DNA of 64,000 nucleotides from JACMNW01 sp963708425 (GTDB lineage Bacteria > Pseudomonadota > Alphaproteobacteria > Rhodobacterales > Rhodobacteraceae), in NCBI GenBank assembly GCA_963708425.1, contig OY970206.1, positions 806,001 through 870,000 on the forward strand. The letters run 5' to 3'. The notes beneath the pieces were generated by a model. It was given only the letters and a program-made list of their open reading frames with translations. It was not told the origin of the DNA and searched no databases. The first letter of the stretch is position 1, and every line of letters starts with the position of its first letter. The position numbers and the translations under genes were made by a program. Shown one piece after another: positions 25,988-34,575 of the stretch.

Positions 25988-26899
25988 ATGTCGATCCGCC
26001 CGATTGTTTACGAAGCCCAGGCCCAACCGACGATGGAGGGGGCGGGGGTGCATCTGCACCGTGCGTTTGGATTTCGCGATCCGGATCAGATGGATCCGTT
26101 CCTGCTGTTCGACGATTTCCGCAATGAACGCGCGGAAGACTACTATCGCGGCTTTCCCTGGCACCCCCATCGCGGGATTGAGACGATCACCTATGTCTTG
26201 GCCGGATCGGTTGATCATGGCGACAGTCTTGGCAACGTCGGCACCCTGCGCGGTGGTGATGTGCAATGGATGACAGCGGGGCGTGGCATTTTGCATCAGG
26301 AAATGCCGAAAGGTAACGCCAAGGGGCAAATGCACGGCTTTCAGCTGTGGGCGAACCTGCCGAGCAGTCTGAAGATGACGACGCCGCGGTATCAAGACGT
26401 CAAGGGCCGCGACATCCCCGAGATTATGGATGATGACGGCTCGGTCGTGAAAGTGATCGTCGGTTCGTTCTGGGGCAAGACCGGGCCGGTGGACGGTATT
26501 GCTGCCGACCCGCAGTATCTGGATATCTATGTGCCGCCAGGCTTGCGCAAAGTGTTCAAAGTTGACACCTATCGTCGGGCGTTTGCCTATATCTTTGAAG
26601 GAGCTGGCACATTCCGCGATGCCAGCCGCCCGCGCGGGGTGTTGCTGGAAAAGGAAGTGAAGGGCGAAGAGGTCAATATTCGTGATCTTTCAGGGGATCG
26701 GACGTTGATTCAGTTTGGTACCGGCGACGAGGTGACGGTGCAGGCGGGGCCGGACGGCATTCGGTTCTTGCTGATTTCCGGGGCGCCCATTCAGGAACCG
26801 GTGGCGTGGCACGGGCCGATCGTGATGAACACCCAAGCTGAATTGCAGCAGGCAATGGCCGAGTTGCGCAACGGGACATTTATCAAGCCTGCGCATTGA
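25988..26899 (+). CDS. Pirin family protein
   Basis: A 303-residue bicupin of the pirin family. The metal site motif of the N-terminal cupin is intact (WHPHRGIETITYVLAG, then HGDSLGN and HQEM), and the C-terminal pirin domain follows (KGEEVNIRDLSGDRTLIQFG). Bacterial pirins act as quercetin dioxygenases or as regulatory partners of metabolic enzymes, and the sequence alone does not say which. Start at 25988 (MSIRPIVYE) is favoured over a TTG-type start eight codons upstream. Confidence 0.9.
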   Translation: MSIRPIVYEAQAQPTMEGAGVHLHRAFGFRDPDQMDPFLLFDDFRNERAEDYYRGFPWHPHRGIETITYVLAGSVDHGDSLGNVGTLRGGDVQWMTAGRGILHQEMPKGNAKGQMHGFQLWANLPSSLKMTTPRYQDVKGRDIPEIMDDDGSVVKVIVGSFWGKTGPVDGIAADPQYLDIYVPPGLRKVFKVDTYRRAFAYIFEGAGTFRDASRPRGVLLEKEVKGEEVNIRDLSGDRTLIQFGTGDEVTVQAGPDGIRFLLISGAPIQEPVAWHGPIVMNTQAELQQAMAELRNGTFIKPAH

Positions 26900-26993
26900 G
26901 TGCGGGTTGTTGTAACGGCTGCCGAGGCGATTTGCATTGCCGATGGCAGGTGGTCGGCGATAGGTTGCGCCCGGACCCTGCCGGAGTGACCTA

Positions 26994-27230
26994 ATGCCGC
27001 TGCCCCGAACTTTGTTATGTGCGTGCGGCGTGCTGTGGCTGCTTGCCGCATGCAATGCGCCGCCGGGGCTGGAGGCCGGAGCAGTGCTGCCGCCGTCGAA
27101 CCAGCCAGTCGAGTTGTTGCCGCTGGATGAACTGCTGGCGCAGGCCAATGGTGGCGTGGCTGATGATGCATCTGCGGTGGCGCTGGCTGCACGGGCTGCA
27201 CAGTTGCGGGCGCGGGTCGGGGCGATGTAG
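26994..27230 (+). CDS. Small lipoprotein, function unknown
   Basis: A 78-residue protein with a type II signal peptide: MPLPRTLLCACGVLWLLAAC, with the lipobox LAAC and lipidated Cys at position 20. The mature part is about 58 residues, Ala-rich, with a predicted helix (DELLAQANGG, AAQLRARVG). It sits alone between pirin and hom. Small roseobacter lipoproteins of this form are common and uncharacterised. Confidence 0.6.
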   Translation: MPLPRTLLCACGVLWLLAACNAPPGLEAGAVLPPSNQPVELLPLDELLAQANGGVADDASAVALAARAAQLRARVGAM

Positions 27231-27303
27231 AGCTGCCTTGCGTTGCAAGCCTGAGTGCAAACCGATAACACACCGGCAAATATCCTAATGACGGAGTGAT
27301 CCC

Positions 27304-28590
27304 ATGCCTGCCCCATTGCGTATTGGTCTTGCCGGGCTTGGCACGGTTGGCATCGGTGTTGTCACCATCGTGCAGCGCCACGCAGGGCTGATTGCGGCGC
27401 GGGCCGGGCGGGACATCGTGATTACGGCGGTGTCGGCACGGGATCGCACCAAAAACCGCGATGCCGATCTGTCTGGCTATGCGTGGGAGGCCGATCCTGT
27501 TGCCTTGGCCAAGCGCGACGATGTGGATGTGTTTATCGAGGTGATGGGCGGGTCAGAAGGCCCAGCGCGCGACGCCACTTTGGCGGCCATTGCTGCAGGC
27601 AAAGACGTCGTGACGGCAAACAAGGCGCTGCTGGCGCATCACGGCCAGTCGCTTGCCGAAGCGGCCGAGGCGAAAGGCCGGGTGATCCGGTTTGAAGCGG
27701 CGGTTGCGGGCGGCATTCCGGTGATCAAGGCGCTGACCGAAGGGCTGGCGGGCAATGCGATGCGCCGGGTCATGGGGGTGATGAACGGCACCTGCAACTA
27801 CATCCTGACCCGGATGGAAAGTGCGGGTCTGCCCTATGACACCGTGTTTGAAGAAGCGCGGCAACTTGGCTATCTGGAGGCCGACCCGAACCTCGATGTC
27901 GGTGGCATTGATGCGGGGCATAAGCTGTCTTTGCTGGCCGCAATTGCGTTTGGAACGCGGGTCAGTTTTGACGCAGTGGAACTGGAAGGCATTGGCGCGA
28001 TATCCATCGACGATATTCGCCTTGCCGCAGATATGGGCTTCAAGATCAAGCTGCTCGGCGTGGCGCAAATGACCGGGCGCGGATTAGAGCAGCGGATGGC
28101 GCCGTGCCTTGTGCCCGCCGACAGCCCGCTTGGGCAATTGCCGGGTGGCACCAATATGGTGGTGCTGGAAGGCGATTCCGTGGGCCAGATCGTGCTGCGT
28201 GGCGCGGGGGCTGGTGCGGGGCCAACGGCAAGTGCCGTTATGGGCGACGTTATTGATATTGCGCGCGGCACACGGGTTTCAACCTTCGGTCAACCTGCCG
28301 CAAGCCTGATTACGCCGATTGCGGCGGCGGCGGCGACGCCCGCGCCGTTTTACCTGCGGATGACGTTGTTGGACAAACCCGGTGCGCTGGCGAAGATAGC
28401 GACGGCACTGGGCGAGTCTGGTATTTCCATCGACCGGATGCGGCAATACGGCCATGCTGGTGCCCATGCGCCGGTGTTGATCGTGACGCATAAGGCAACG
28501 CGCGATGACGTGACCCATGCGATGGGACGGTTTGCCGCAACCGGCGTGTTGGTCGGTGACCCGGTGGCAATACGCATCGAAGAGGTCTAG
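27304..28590 (+). CDS. hom: Homoserine dehydrogenase
   Basis: A 428-residue enzyme reducing aspartate semialdehyde to homoserine, the branch point towards threonine and methionine. It shows the Rossmann motif GLAGLGTVGIGVV at the start, the catalytic region GLAGNAMRRVMGVMNGTCNYILT and EADPNLDVGGIDAGHK, and a C-terminal ACT domain (TLLDKPGALAKIATALGESGISI) for feedback regulation. Length is typical. It is followed after 7 bp by a VOC protein and then glpX and recJ on the same strand. Confidence 0.95.
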   Translation: MPAPLRIGLAGLGTVGIGVVTIVQRHAGLIAARAGRDIVITAVSARDRTKNRDADLSGYAWEADPVALAKRDDVDVFIEVMGGSEGPARDATLAAIAAGKDVVTANKALLAHHGQSLAEAAEAKGRVIRFEAAVAGGIPVIKALTEGLAGNAMRRVMGVMNGTCNYILTRMESAGLPYDTVFEEARQLGYLEADPNLDVGGIDAGHKLSLLAAIAFGTRVSFDAVELEGIGAISIDDIRLAADMGFKIKLLGVAQMTGRGLEQRMAPCLVPADSPLGQLPGGTNMVVLEGDSVGQIVLRGAGAGAGPTASAVMGDVIDIARGTRVSTFGQPAASLITPIAAAAATPAPFYLRMTLLDKPGALAKIATALGESGISIDRMRQYGHAGAHAPVLIVTHKATRDDVTHAMGRFAATGVLVGDPVAIRIEEV

Positions 28591-28597
28591 GCTTGCG

Positions 28598-29002
28598 ATG
28601 TTCAGCCATGTGACGGTCGGGATTACTGATTTTGACCGGGCTTTGAGGTTTTATGTGCCAGTGATGGCGCGGCTTGGGCTGGAACAGCGGTTTTGTGATG
28701 CCTTGGTGCCTTGGGCGGCGTGGCAAGTGGCAGGCGGCGGGCGGCCGTTCTTTTTGATAATGCGTCCATTTGATGGCCAGACTGCCGCGCCCGGAAACGG
28801 ACCAATGGCGGCGTTTACCGCGCCGGACCGAGCAACCGTTCACACGATACACGCCGTTGCTTTGGCTGCTGGAGGCACTTGTGAAGGGCCGCCGGGACTG
28901 CGCCCGCAGTATCATGCCAACTACTTCGCCACTTACCTGCGTGATCCTGATGGCAACAAGCTTTGCTTCGTTTGCCATTCCGATTTGCAGGACGATGCAT
29001 AA
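28598..29002 (+). CDS. VOC (glyoxalase/bleomycin-resistance) family protein
   Basis: A 134-residue vicinal-oxygen-chelate fold protein. The start MFSHVTVGITDFDRALRFY and the end YFATYLRDPDGNKLCFVCH are typical, with His4 and the Glu-equivalent positions of the metal site only partly conserved. The ATG at 28598 is 8 bp after the hom stop. Substrate unknown; members include lyases, dioxygenases and drug-binding proteins. Confidence 0.82.
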   Translation: MFSHVTVGITDFDRALRFYVPVMARLGLEQRFCDALVPWAAWQVAGGGRPFFLIMRPFDGQTAAPGNGPMAAFTAPDRATVHTIHAVALAAGGTCEGPPGLRPQYHANYFATYLRDPDGNKLCFVCHSDLQDDA

Positions 29003-29103
29003 GCTATGGCCCGTTAGCGTCACCATACTTGCCGAATGCCCAATGCGCAGGCTAGGACGGGCGCAGCGACGTCGCGCGGGACATATCAAAGGATCGCCTC
29101 AGA

Positions 29104-30069
29104 ATGGCTGACAAAGAGGAATTTCAGGACCGGCTGCTTTCGCTGGGGCTTGCACGCGTGTCCGAAGCTGCGGCACTGGCATCGGCACGGCTGATTGGGC
29201 GCGGCGATGAAAAGGCGGCTGATCAGGCCGCTGTGAATGCAATGCGCGATCAGCTGAACCTGCTTGATATTGCCGGGGTCGTGGTGATTGGCGAGGGCGA
29301 GCGTGACGAAGCACCAATGCTGTATATCGGCGAAAAAGTCGGCACGGGCAAAGGCCCGGCGGTGGATATTGCGCTTGATCCGCTGGAAGGCACTACGCTG
29401 ACCGCGAAGGATATGCCGAACGCACTGACGGTGATTGCGATGGCACCGCGCGGCACGCTGCTGCATGCGCCCGACGTCTATATGGAAAAGCTGGCGATTG
29501 GTCCGGGGTTTGCAGTGGATACCGTGACGATGGCGATGAGCCCGTCAGAGCGGGTGCGCGCCTTGGCGGCGGCAAAGAACTGTGCGGCAAGCGACATTAC
29601 CGTTTGCGTGCTGGAACGCCCGCGCCATGAGGCGTTGATTGAGGAATTGCGCGCAACCGGCGCCGCGATCCGGCTGATTACTGATGGCGACGTGGCGGGG
29701 ATCATCCACTGCGCCGAGGCAGCGGTTACGGGCATTGACATGTATATGGGATCGGGCGGCGCGCCCGAAGGGGTTTTGGCCGCAGCCGCGCTTAAATGTA
29801 TGGGCGGGCAGATGTATGGCCAGTTGTTGTTCCGCAACGACGATGAACGCGCGCGCGCGCGCCGTGCCGGGATTACCGATTTGAACCGCATCTATACGCG
29901 CGACGATCTGGTCACCGCCGACGTGATTTTTGCCGCCACCGGAGTGACGCAGGGATCAATCCTGAAGGGCATCCAGACCGAGCCGGGGTGGGTGACAACC
30001 GAGACTATTCTGATGCGGTCCAAGACCGGATCGGTGCGGCGCATGACCTACCGCAGCCCGGTCAAGTGA
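29104..30069 (+). CDS. glpX: Class II fructose-1,6-bisphosphatase GlpX
   Basis: A 321-residue gluconeogenic phosphatase hydrolysing fructose-1,6-bisphosphate. Family signatures are present: GRGDEKAADQAAV near the start, VIGEGERDEAPM and the metal/phosphate motif DPLEGTTLTA, plus GSGGAPEGVLAAAALK later. It overlaps recJ by 4 bp (GTGA). A hom-glpX-recJ order is frequent in roseobacters. Confidence 0.95.
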   Translation: MADKEEFQDRLLSLGLARVSEAAALASARLIGRGDEKAADQAAVNAMRDQLNLLDIAGVVVIGEGERDEAPMLYIGEKVGTGKGPAVDIALDPLEGTTLTAKDMPNALTVIAMAPRGTLLHAPDVYMEKLAIGPGFAVDTVTMAMSPSERVRALAAAKNCAASDITVCVLERPRHEALIEELRATGAAIRLITDGDVAGIIHCAEAAVTGIDMYMGSGGAPEGVLAAAALKCMGGQMYGQLLFRNDDERARARRAGITDLNRIYTRDDLVTADVIFAATGVTQGSILKGIQTEPGWVTTETILMRSKTGSVRRMTYRSPVK

Positions 30070-31814
30070 CCAAGACACCAGCCTTTCTTGGGGTTGAAGC
30101 ATCGTTGATGGGCCGCCGATGGATCGGCCCGTCGGATGATCAGAACCGCCGCGCCGAAGGCATGGCGCAAATCACCGGTTTGCCGTTGGCTTTATGCCAT
30201 ACGCTGGCGGCGCGAGGGGTTGAACCTGCTGAGGCGGGGGCATTTCTGAACCCCGTTTTGCGGGATTTGCTGCCTGATCCGTTGCGGCTGCGCGATATGG
30301 CGCAGGCAACGGCACGATTTCTAGTGGCGGTTAAAACCAACCAGCGGATTGCGATTTTCGCCGATTACGACGTTGATGGCGGGGCGTCGGCGGCGCTGTT
30401 GCTGGTTTGGTTGCGAGCGATGGGGCGACTGGCCACCCTTTATATTCCGGACCGGATCGATGAAGGCTATGGGCCGAATGTGCCCGCGATGGCCGCCCTT
30501 GCCGCCAAGCATGATCTGATAGTGTGCGTCGATTGCGGCACTCTAAGCCATGATCCGATTGCAGCGGCCAAAGGTGCCGATGTGGTGGTGTTGGATCATC
30601 ACCTTGGTGCCGAAACCCTGCCGCCTGCGCATTCGGTGGTAAACCCAAATCGGCAAGATGAAGATGGATCACTCAGCCATTTGTGCGCGGCGGGTGTGGT
30701 GTTCTTGATGCTGGTCGAGGCAAACCGGCAGTTGCGAGTGGGTGGCGCGCAGGGGCCGGATTTGATGGCGATGCTGGATCTGGTGGCTTTGGCAACAGTG
30801 GCCGATGTCGCCCCGTTGATTGGCGTTAACCGCGCGTTGGTGCGGCAAGGCCTGAAAGTGATGGCGCGGCGGGAACGGGTGGGCATTCGGGCGCTGGCCG
30901 ATGTGGCGCGAATGGATCAGGCCCCGACGCCCTATGCGCTGGGGTTTCTGCTGGGGCCACGGGTGAACGCGGGGGGGCGCATCGGCCAAGCTGATTTGGG
31001 CGCGCGGTTGCTTGCGACCGACGATCCGCACGAGGCGGCAGCGCTGGCAGAACGGCTGGATGCGCTGAACACCGAACGGCGCGATATCGAGGCCGCAGTG
31101 CGTGCCGCGGCAATGGCGCAGGCCGAAGCACGGGGGCTTGACGGCCCGTTGGTTTGGGCCGCTGGCGAGGGTTGGCACCCGGGGGTCGTGGGGATTGTGG
31201 CGGCACGGCTGAAGGAAGCCACCAATCGGCCCGCCGTGGTAATCGGCCTTGATGGCGATGAGGGCAAGGGATCAGGGCGTTCCATCAGTGGCGTCGATCT
31301 GGGGGCGGCCATACACCGGCTGGCGACCGATGGGCTGTTGCTGCGCGGCGGCGGGCACAAAATGGCCGCGGGGCTTTCAGTAGCGCGCGATCAGTTGGAA
31401 CCAGCAATGGCGCGGCTGGGCGAGTTGCTGGCGAAACAGGGCGCGGGGGATGCGGGGCCCGCCGATCTGCGGCTGGATGGCTTGCTGATGACGTCTGCCG
31501 CGACGATGCAACTGGTGGAACAGATAGACCAAGCCGGGCCGTTTGGTGCATCGGCCCCTGCCCCACGCTTTGCATTTGCCGATCAGGCGGTGAGCGGGCG
31601 GCGCATCGGCGAGAACCACCTGCGCATCAGTTTTGGTGATTCTGGCGGGCCAAAGCTGGAGGCAGTGGCCTTTGGCGCATTTGACGGCCCGCTTGGCCCG
31701 GCGCTGGAAAATGCCGGTCATCAACGGTTCCATCTGGCTGGGCGGTTAGAGATCAACACCTATGGCGGTCGGTCAAAAGTGCAGCTTCGGCTGGAAGATG
31801 CAGCGCGCGCCTGA
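30066..31814 (+). CDS. recJ: Single-stranded-DNA-specific exonuclease RecJ
   Basis: A 582-residue 5'-3' exonuclease used in RecF-pathway recombination and mismatch repair. DHH-family motifs are seen in order: IFADYDVDGGASAALLL, VCVDCGTLSHDPI, VVLDHHLGAE, and the DHHA1 motif GGGHKMAAG. Motif I carries a Gly-Ala where many RecJ have Gly-Thr. The GTG at 30066 overlaps the glpX stop; an ATG at 30108 is the alternative and would still retain all motifs. Confidence 0.93.
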   Translation: MTKTPAFLGVEASLMGRRWIGPSDDQNRRAEGMAQITGLPLALCHTLAARGVEPAEAGAFLNPVLRDLLPDPLRLRDMAQATARFLVAVKTNQRIAIFADYDVDGGASAALLLVWLRAMGRLATLYIPDRIDEGYGPNVPAMAALAAKHDLIVCVDCGTLSHDPIAAAKGADVVVLDHHLGAETLPPAHSVVNPNRQDEDGSLSHLCAAGVVFLMLVEANRQLRVGGAQGPDLMAMLDLVALATVADVAPLIGVNRALVRQGLKVMARRERVGIRALADVARMDQAPTPYALGFLLGPRVNAGGRIGQADLGARLLATDDPHEAAALAERLDALNTERRDIEAAVRAAAMAQAEARGLDGPLVWAAGEGWHPGVVGIVAARLKEATNRPAVVIGLDGDEGKGSGRSISGVDLGAAIHRLATDGLLLRGGGHKMAAGLSVARDQLEPAMARLGELLAKQGAGDAGPADLRLDGLLMTSAATMQLVEQIDQAGPFGASAPAPRFAFADQAVSGRRIGENHLRISFGDSGGPKLEAVAFGAFDGPLGPALENAGHQRFHLAGRLEINTYGGRSKVQLRLEDAARA

Positions 31815-31887
31815 TCCACTTGCAGTCACACGCTTTTTCCTCTTGCGAGTCGGACCGCTGGCCACTAAACAGCCCGGACTGATAAGT

Positions 31888-31962
31888 GGTCCGTTCGTCT
31901 ATCGGTTAGGACACCAGGTTTTCAACCTGGGAAGAGGGGTTCAACTCCCCTACGGACTGCCA
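31888..31962 (+). tRNA. tRNA-Glu (anticodon TTC), copy 1
   Basis: A 75-base cloverleaf with encoded CCA. The acceptor stem is GGTCCGT with ACGGACT. The D arm is TCGTCTATCGGTTAGGA, the anticodon arm CCAGG-TTTTCAA-CCTGG with TTC, and the T arm GGGGTTCAACTCCCC. It differs from copy 2 at several bases, including the compensating acceptor pair and the T loop (CAA for CGA). Confidence 0.93.
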
Positions 31963-32077
31963 GTTTCCAAATATTTTGCCAGGGCGGTGGCGCGAATTCT
32001 TGCGTCATGCGGCGGTCTGTTGCAAGGATCGGTAAGCAATCCAGGTTATGCCCCGTACACTCCTTATAGGTGATCCC

Positions 32078-32884
32078 GTGACTAGAAATCTTATCCTGAC
32101 CACACTGCTGCTCTGTGCTTTTTCGCTTGTCTCTGGGCAGGCTACCGCCGCGCCCTGCGGCAATACCGGTGGTGGCTACGAAGACTGGAAAGCCGTCATG
32201 GCGAAAGAGGCTGGCAAAGCGGGCGTTGGTGCGCGCGGGCAAGAGGCCCTGCTGGCAACCAGCTATTCGTCGAAAACCATTTCGGCAGACCGCAATCAGA
32301 AAAGCTTCAAATATTCGATCGGCAAGTTCCTGCAAGTGCGCGGTGCGGATACGATTGTTGCCCAAGGGCGCAAGCGCAAAGCCAAGAATGCCGACTTCTA
32401 TGCCGGGCTAGAGCGTAACTATGGCGTACCCGCTGGAGTCGTGATTGCGATTCACGGCATGGAAACGGGCTTTGGCGGCTTTATGGGGGACACCAATGTT
32501 GTGTCTGCAATCGCAACTCTGGCCTATGATTGTCGTCGGACCGAGTTTTTCACCGGGCATCTTCTCGCCGCGTTAGAGTTGGTTGACCGCGGTTCGATCA
32601 GCACCAAGACGATTGGGGCGAAGCATGGCGAAATTGGCCATACCCAGTTCCTGCCGGGCAATGTGCTGGCCTACGGGGTTGACGGCAATGGCGATGGCCA
32701 GATTGATCTGACCAACCAGACCGACGCGCTGGCGTCCACTGCAAATTTTCTGGCGCAAAAGGGTTGGCGACCGGGGGCCGGCTATCAGAAGGGCGAGCCC
32801 AATTATTCAGTGATCAAAGAATGGAACGCCGCCAGCGTCTACCAGGAAGCGATTGCGATCATGGGATCGCAAATCGACGGATAG
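32078..32884 (+). CDS. Lytic murein transglycosylase (MltB/SLT_2 type)
   Basis: A 268-residue periplasmic enzyme cleaving peptidoglycan glycan strands. A signal peptide is clear from the GTG at 32078 (MTRNLILTTLLLCAFSLVSGQATAA); AGGTGA lies just upstream, so this start is preferred over an ATG at 32048. The catalytic Glu is in the motif AIHGMETGFGGFMGDTNV, followed by ALATLAYDCRR-like and GHTQFLPGNVLAYGVDGNGDG substrate-groove motifs of the MltB group. It lies between the two tRNA-Glu genes. Confidence 0.88.
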   Translation: MTRNLILTTLLLCAFSLVSGQATAAPCGNTGGGYEDWKAVMAKEAGKAGVGARGQEALLATSYSSKTISADRNQKSFKYSIGKFLQVRGADTIVAQGRKRKAKNADFYAGLERNYGVPAGVVIAIHGMETGFGGFMGDTNVVSAIATLAYDCRRTEFFTGHLLAALELVDRGSISTKTIGAKHGEIGHTQFLPGNVLAYGVDGNGDGQIDLTNQTDALASTANFLAQKGWRPGAGYQKGEPNYSVIKEWNAASVYQEAIAIMGSQIDG

Positions 32885-33003
32885 CATTAATTGGCCCTAG
32901 GGCGCGGCCATTCGCCGTGCCCCAGATTTGCGGTGGCAAGTAGATCGGTTTTTCGCTTGCGTGGTGAAATGACCTGACCTAAACACCCGCCGATGTGAAC
33001 GAT

Positions 33004-33078
33004 GGCCCGTTCGTCTATCGGTTAGGACACCAGGTTTTCAACCTGGTAAGAGGGGTTCGACTCCCCTACGGGCTGCCA
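33004..33078 (+). tRNA. tRNA-Glu (anticodon TTC), copy 2; integration site
   Basis: A 75-base tRNA with encoded CCA. The acceptor stem is GGCCCGT with ACGGGCT, the anticodon arm CCAGG-TTTTCAA-CCTGG and the T arm GGGGTTCGACTCCCC. Its last 15 bases (CCCTACGGGCTGCCA, 33064-33078) recur at 43965-43979, at the far end of the integrated element whose integrase gene ends 6 bp downstream. The element restores the tRNA 3' end, so the gene stays functional. Confidence 0.95.
33064..33078 (+). repeat. attL core (tRNA 3' end copy)
   Basis: CCCTACGGGCTGCCA, identical to 43965-43979. It is the 3' half of the tRNA-Glu T arm/acceptor plus CCA, the usual crossover region for tyrosine integrases. Confidence 0.85.
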
Positions 33079-33083
33079 CTTCT

Positions 33084-34184
33084 TCATTTTTTCGTCTTCC
33101 TTTCAATAGGTTGTGACACCCTTGTGTCCAACCCTTTCGATAGGTTGGACAAGTTTCGTTCCACTTCTGTGCTGGACAGCCCGACAAACCCGCTATCTGC
33201 AAGCCGCGAACGATCCGCCTTTTTGGTGTAAGTCGCGCCTTCTTTGTTGGTCTTATGGGCCATCACGGCGCGTATTTCGTCGGGTGACTTGCCCGCGTTC
33301 GCCATCAGGGTTGCAAGCGACTTTCGCAGCCCATGTGCCGAACAAAGCGGGTTGCCTGCGGCCTTGCACTGATCCTTGAACCAGTTGCCCAAAGTTGTCG
33401 GCTTATAGGCCAAGCCGTCCCCATGCGTGACGAACAGAAACTGGTCACGCGGCACATGGGCCAGTTCGGCGGCAAGTTCTTCATGGATCGGCAGATCGGC
33501 CCCGATTCCTGTCTTGCCGCGCCTGTAAGTGATCCGATCACCCTGCACGTTGCGCCAGCCCATCGCCGCCACGTCTTGCCGCGACGCGCCCGTCCAGAGG
33601 AACAGCATCATCGCCAGCCGGGCTTTGCTGCCCGTCGGGTGGTGTTCCTTGAACCGGGCAATCTCTTGATCGGTCCAAGTGTGATAGCCGTCGGCGTTTT
33701 CCTTGCGCCTGTCAGCATATCGGGCCGGGTTGAACGTCACGCCCATTTCCCGCTTGATCGCAAAGTTGAACAGCATGGACAGGTTCTTCTTGACCGTGTT
33801 CGCAGCGGTCGGGCCAGACTTCTTGCCCATCAGCGCTTCGACGTGCTGGGTGCCAAACTTCGCATAGGGCAGATCGCCCGCAACTGTGCGAAGCCAATCC
33901 AGTTCGCCCCGGATGCTGCGCTTGCGACTTTCCGACAGGTTCCGATACTTCGGGCTGGCCAGATACTGTTCAACAAGCCAAGCCAAGGTGCCGTGAGGCG
34001 TTGTGCTGCGGTTCGGTGCCTTCGCGCCGTCAATCGCCGCGTCATAGGCCGCGCGAAACGCGACAGAGCCATACGGTCCCGGCAGATAGCAAGTGAACCC
34101 TTTACTTCGGAACCGGAAACGGGTTTGGCCGTGCCGATCCACGATCCGGGTCACGCCGGGGTAAGGGTTCTTGCGTCGTATCAT
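33084..34184 (-). CDS. int: Tyrosine-recombinase integrase
   Basis: A 366-residue phage-type integrase. The catalytic residues can be placed: R202 (GASRQDVAAMGW), K214 (RRGKTG), H284 and R287 (HGLRKSLATLM), H310 (VMAHKT) and the nucleophile Y319 (GATYTKK). An N-terminal AP2-like arm-binding part and a SAM-like core-binding domain (WLVEQYLASPKY) precede the catalytic domain. It is read towards the tRNA and ends 6 bp from it, the standard placement for elements inserting in a tRNA. It would integrate and, with a directionality factor, excise the element. Confidence 0.95.
   Translation of the reverse strand: MIRRKNPYPGVTRIVDRHGQTRFRFRSKGFTCYLPGPYGSVAFRAAYDAAIDGAKAPNRSTTPHGTLAWLVEQYLASPKYRNLSESRKRSIRGELDWLRTVAGDLPYAKFGTQHVEALMGKKSGPTAANTVKKNLSMLFNFAIKREMGVTFNPARYADRRKENADGYHTWTDQEIARFKEHHPTGSKARLAMMLFLWTGASRQDVAAMGWRNVQGDRITYRRGKTGIGADLPIHEELAAELAHVPRDQFLFVTHGDGLAYKPTTLGNWFKDQCKAAGNPLCSAHGLRKSLATLMANAGKSPDEIRAVMAHKTNKEGATYTKKADRSRLADSGFVGLSSTEVERNLSNLSKGLDTRVSQPIERKTKK
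33126..33153. repeat. Candidate integrase arm-type sites, attL side
   Basis: GTCCAACC at 33126 and GGTTGGACAAG at 33143 form an inverted pair inside the end of int. GGTTGGACAA recurs at 43868 and 43920 next to the other end of the element. Repeats confined to both element ends are what arm-type integrase sites look like; binding is inferred. Confidence 0.45.
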
Positions 34185-34360
34185 TTCAGTAACCTGTCAC
34201 AAGGGTTGGTCCCGGTAGAGGCTTCGGACTCGCCTTGGAAGATGACGTGAGTTCCATCAGGCTTCACTTCAACTCTGCCGCCCTCATTGCCAGCGGCTTT
34301 CATCGCCTTGAGATAGCGAGTCAATTCAGACTGTTTCAGAAGAGCGGGTCGGTTTGCCAT
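34181..34360 (-). CDS. Small basic protein between integrase and connector
   Basis: A 59-residue protein (MANRPALLKQSELTRYLKAMK, then GGRVEVKPDGTHVIF). The ATG at 34360 overlaps the upstream gpW-like stop, and its own stop overlaps the int start by 4 bp, so translation is coupled. I do not recognise a family with certainty. Size, charge and position next to int would suit an excisionase-like directionality factor, but there is no clear helix-turn-helix. Confidence 0.6.
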   Translation of the reverse strand: MANRPALLKQSELTRYLKAMKAAGNEGGRVEVKPDGTHVIFQGESEASTGTNPCDRLLK

Positions 34361-34575
34361 CACATACCTTTAGAGGTTGAAAAGTTGATATTGCCGGGTC
34401 GGGGCGCAGAGGCGCGGCGGATACGGGTTTCCAGATCGGCGAGGGCGTTCGCCATTTCGGCGTCGCTGCCATATTCAACCCGCTTGCCCTCAAACATGAC
34501 AACTCGTGTTGCACTTGCGCGCGCCCTGATCAGGGCGTCGCGCAGGGTTTCCAGTTCGGTCGGGTCGATTGCCAT
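34360..34575 (-). CDS. gpW-like head-tail joining protein
   Basis: A 71-residue protein resembling phage gpW connectors: LETLRDALIRARASATRVVMFEGKRVEYG, then DAEMANALADLETRIRRA, two helices around a small beta hairpin. In lambda, gpW closes the filled head so a tail can attach. The ATG at 34575 overlaps the last base of the capsid stop (TAATG). It is the only head-tail interface gene seen, and no tail gene follows. Confidence 0.75.
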   Translation of the reverse strand: MAIDPTELETLRDALIRARASATRVVMFEGKRVEYGSDAEMANALADLETRIRRASAPRPGNINFSTSKGM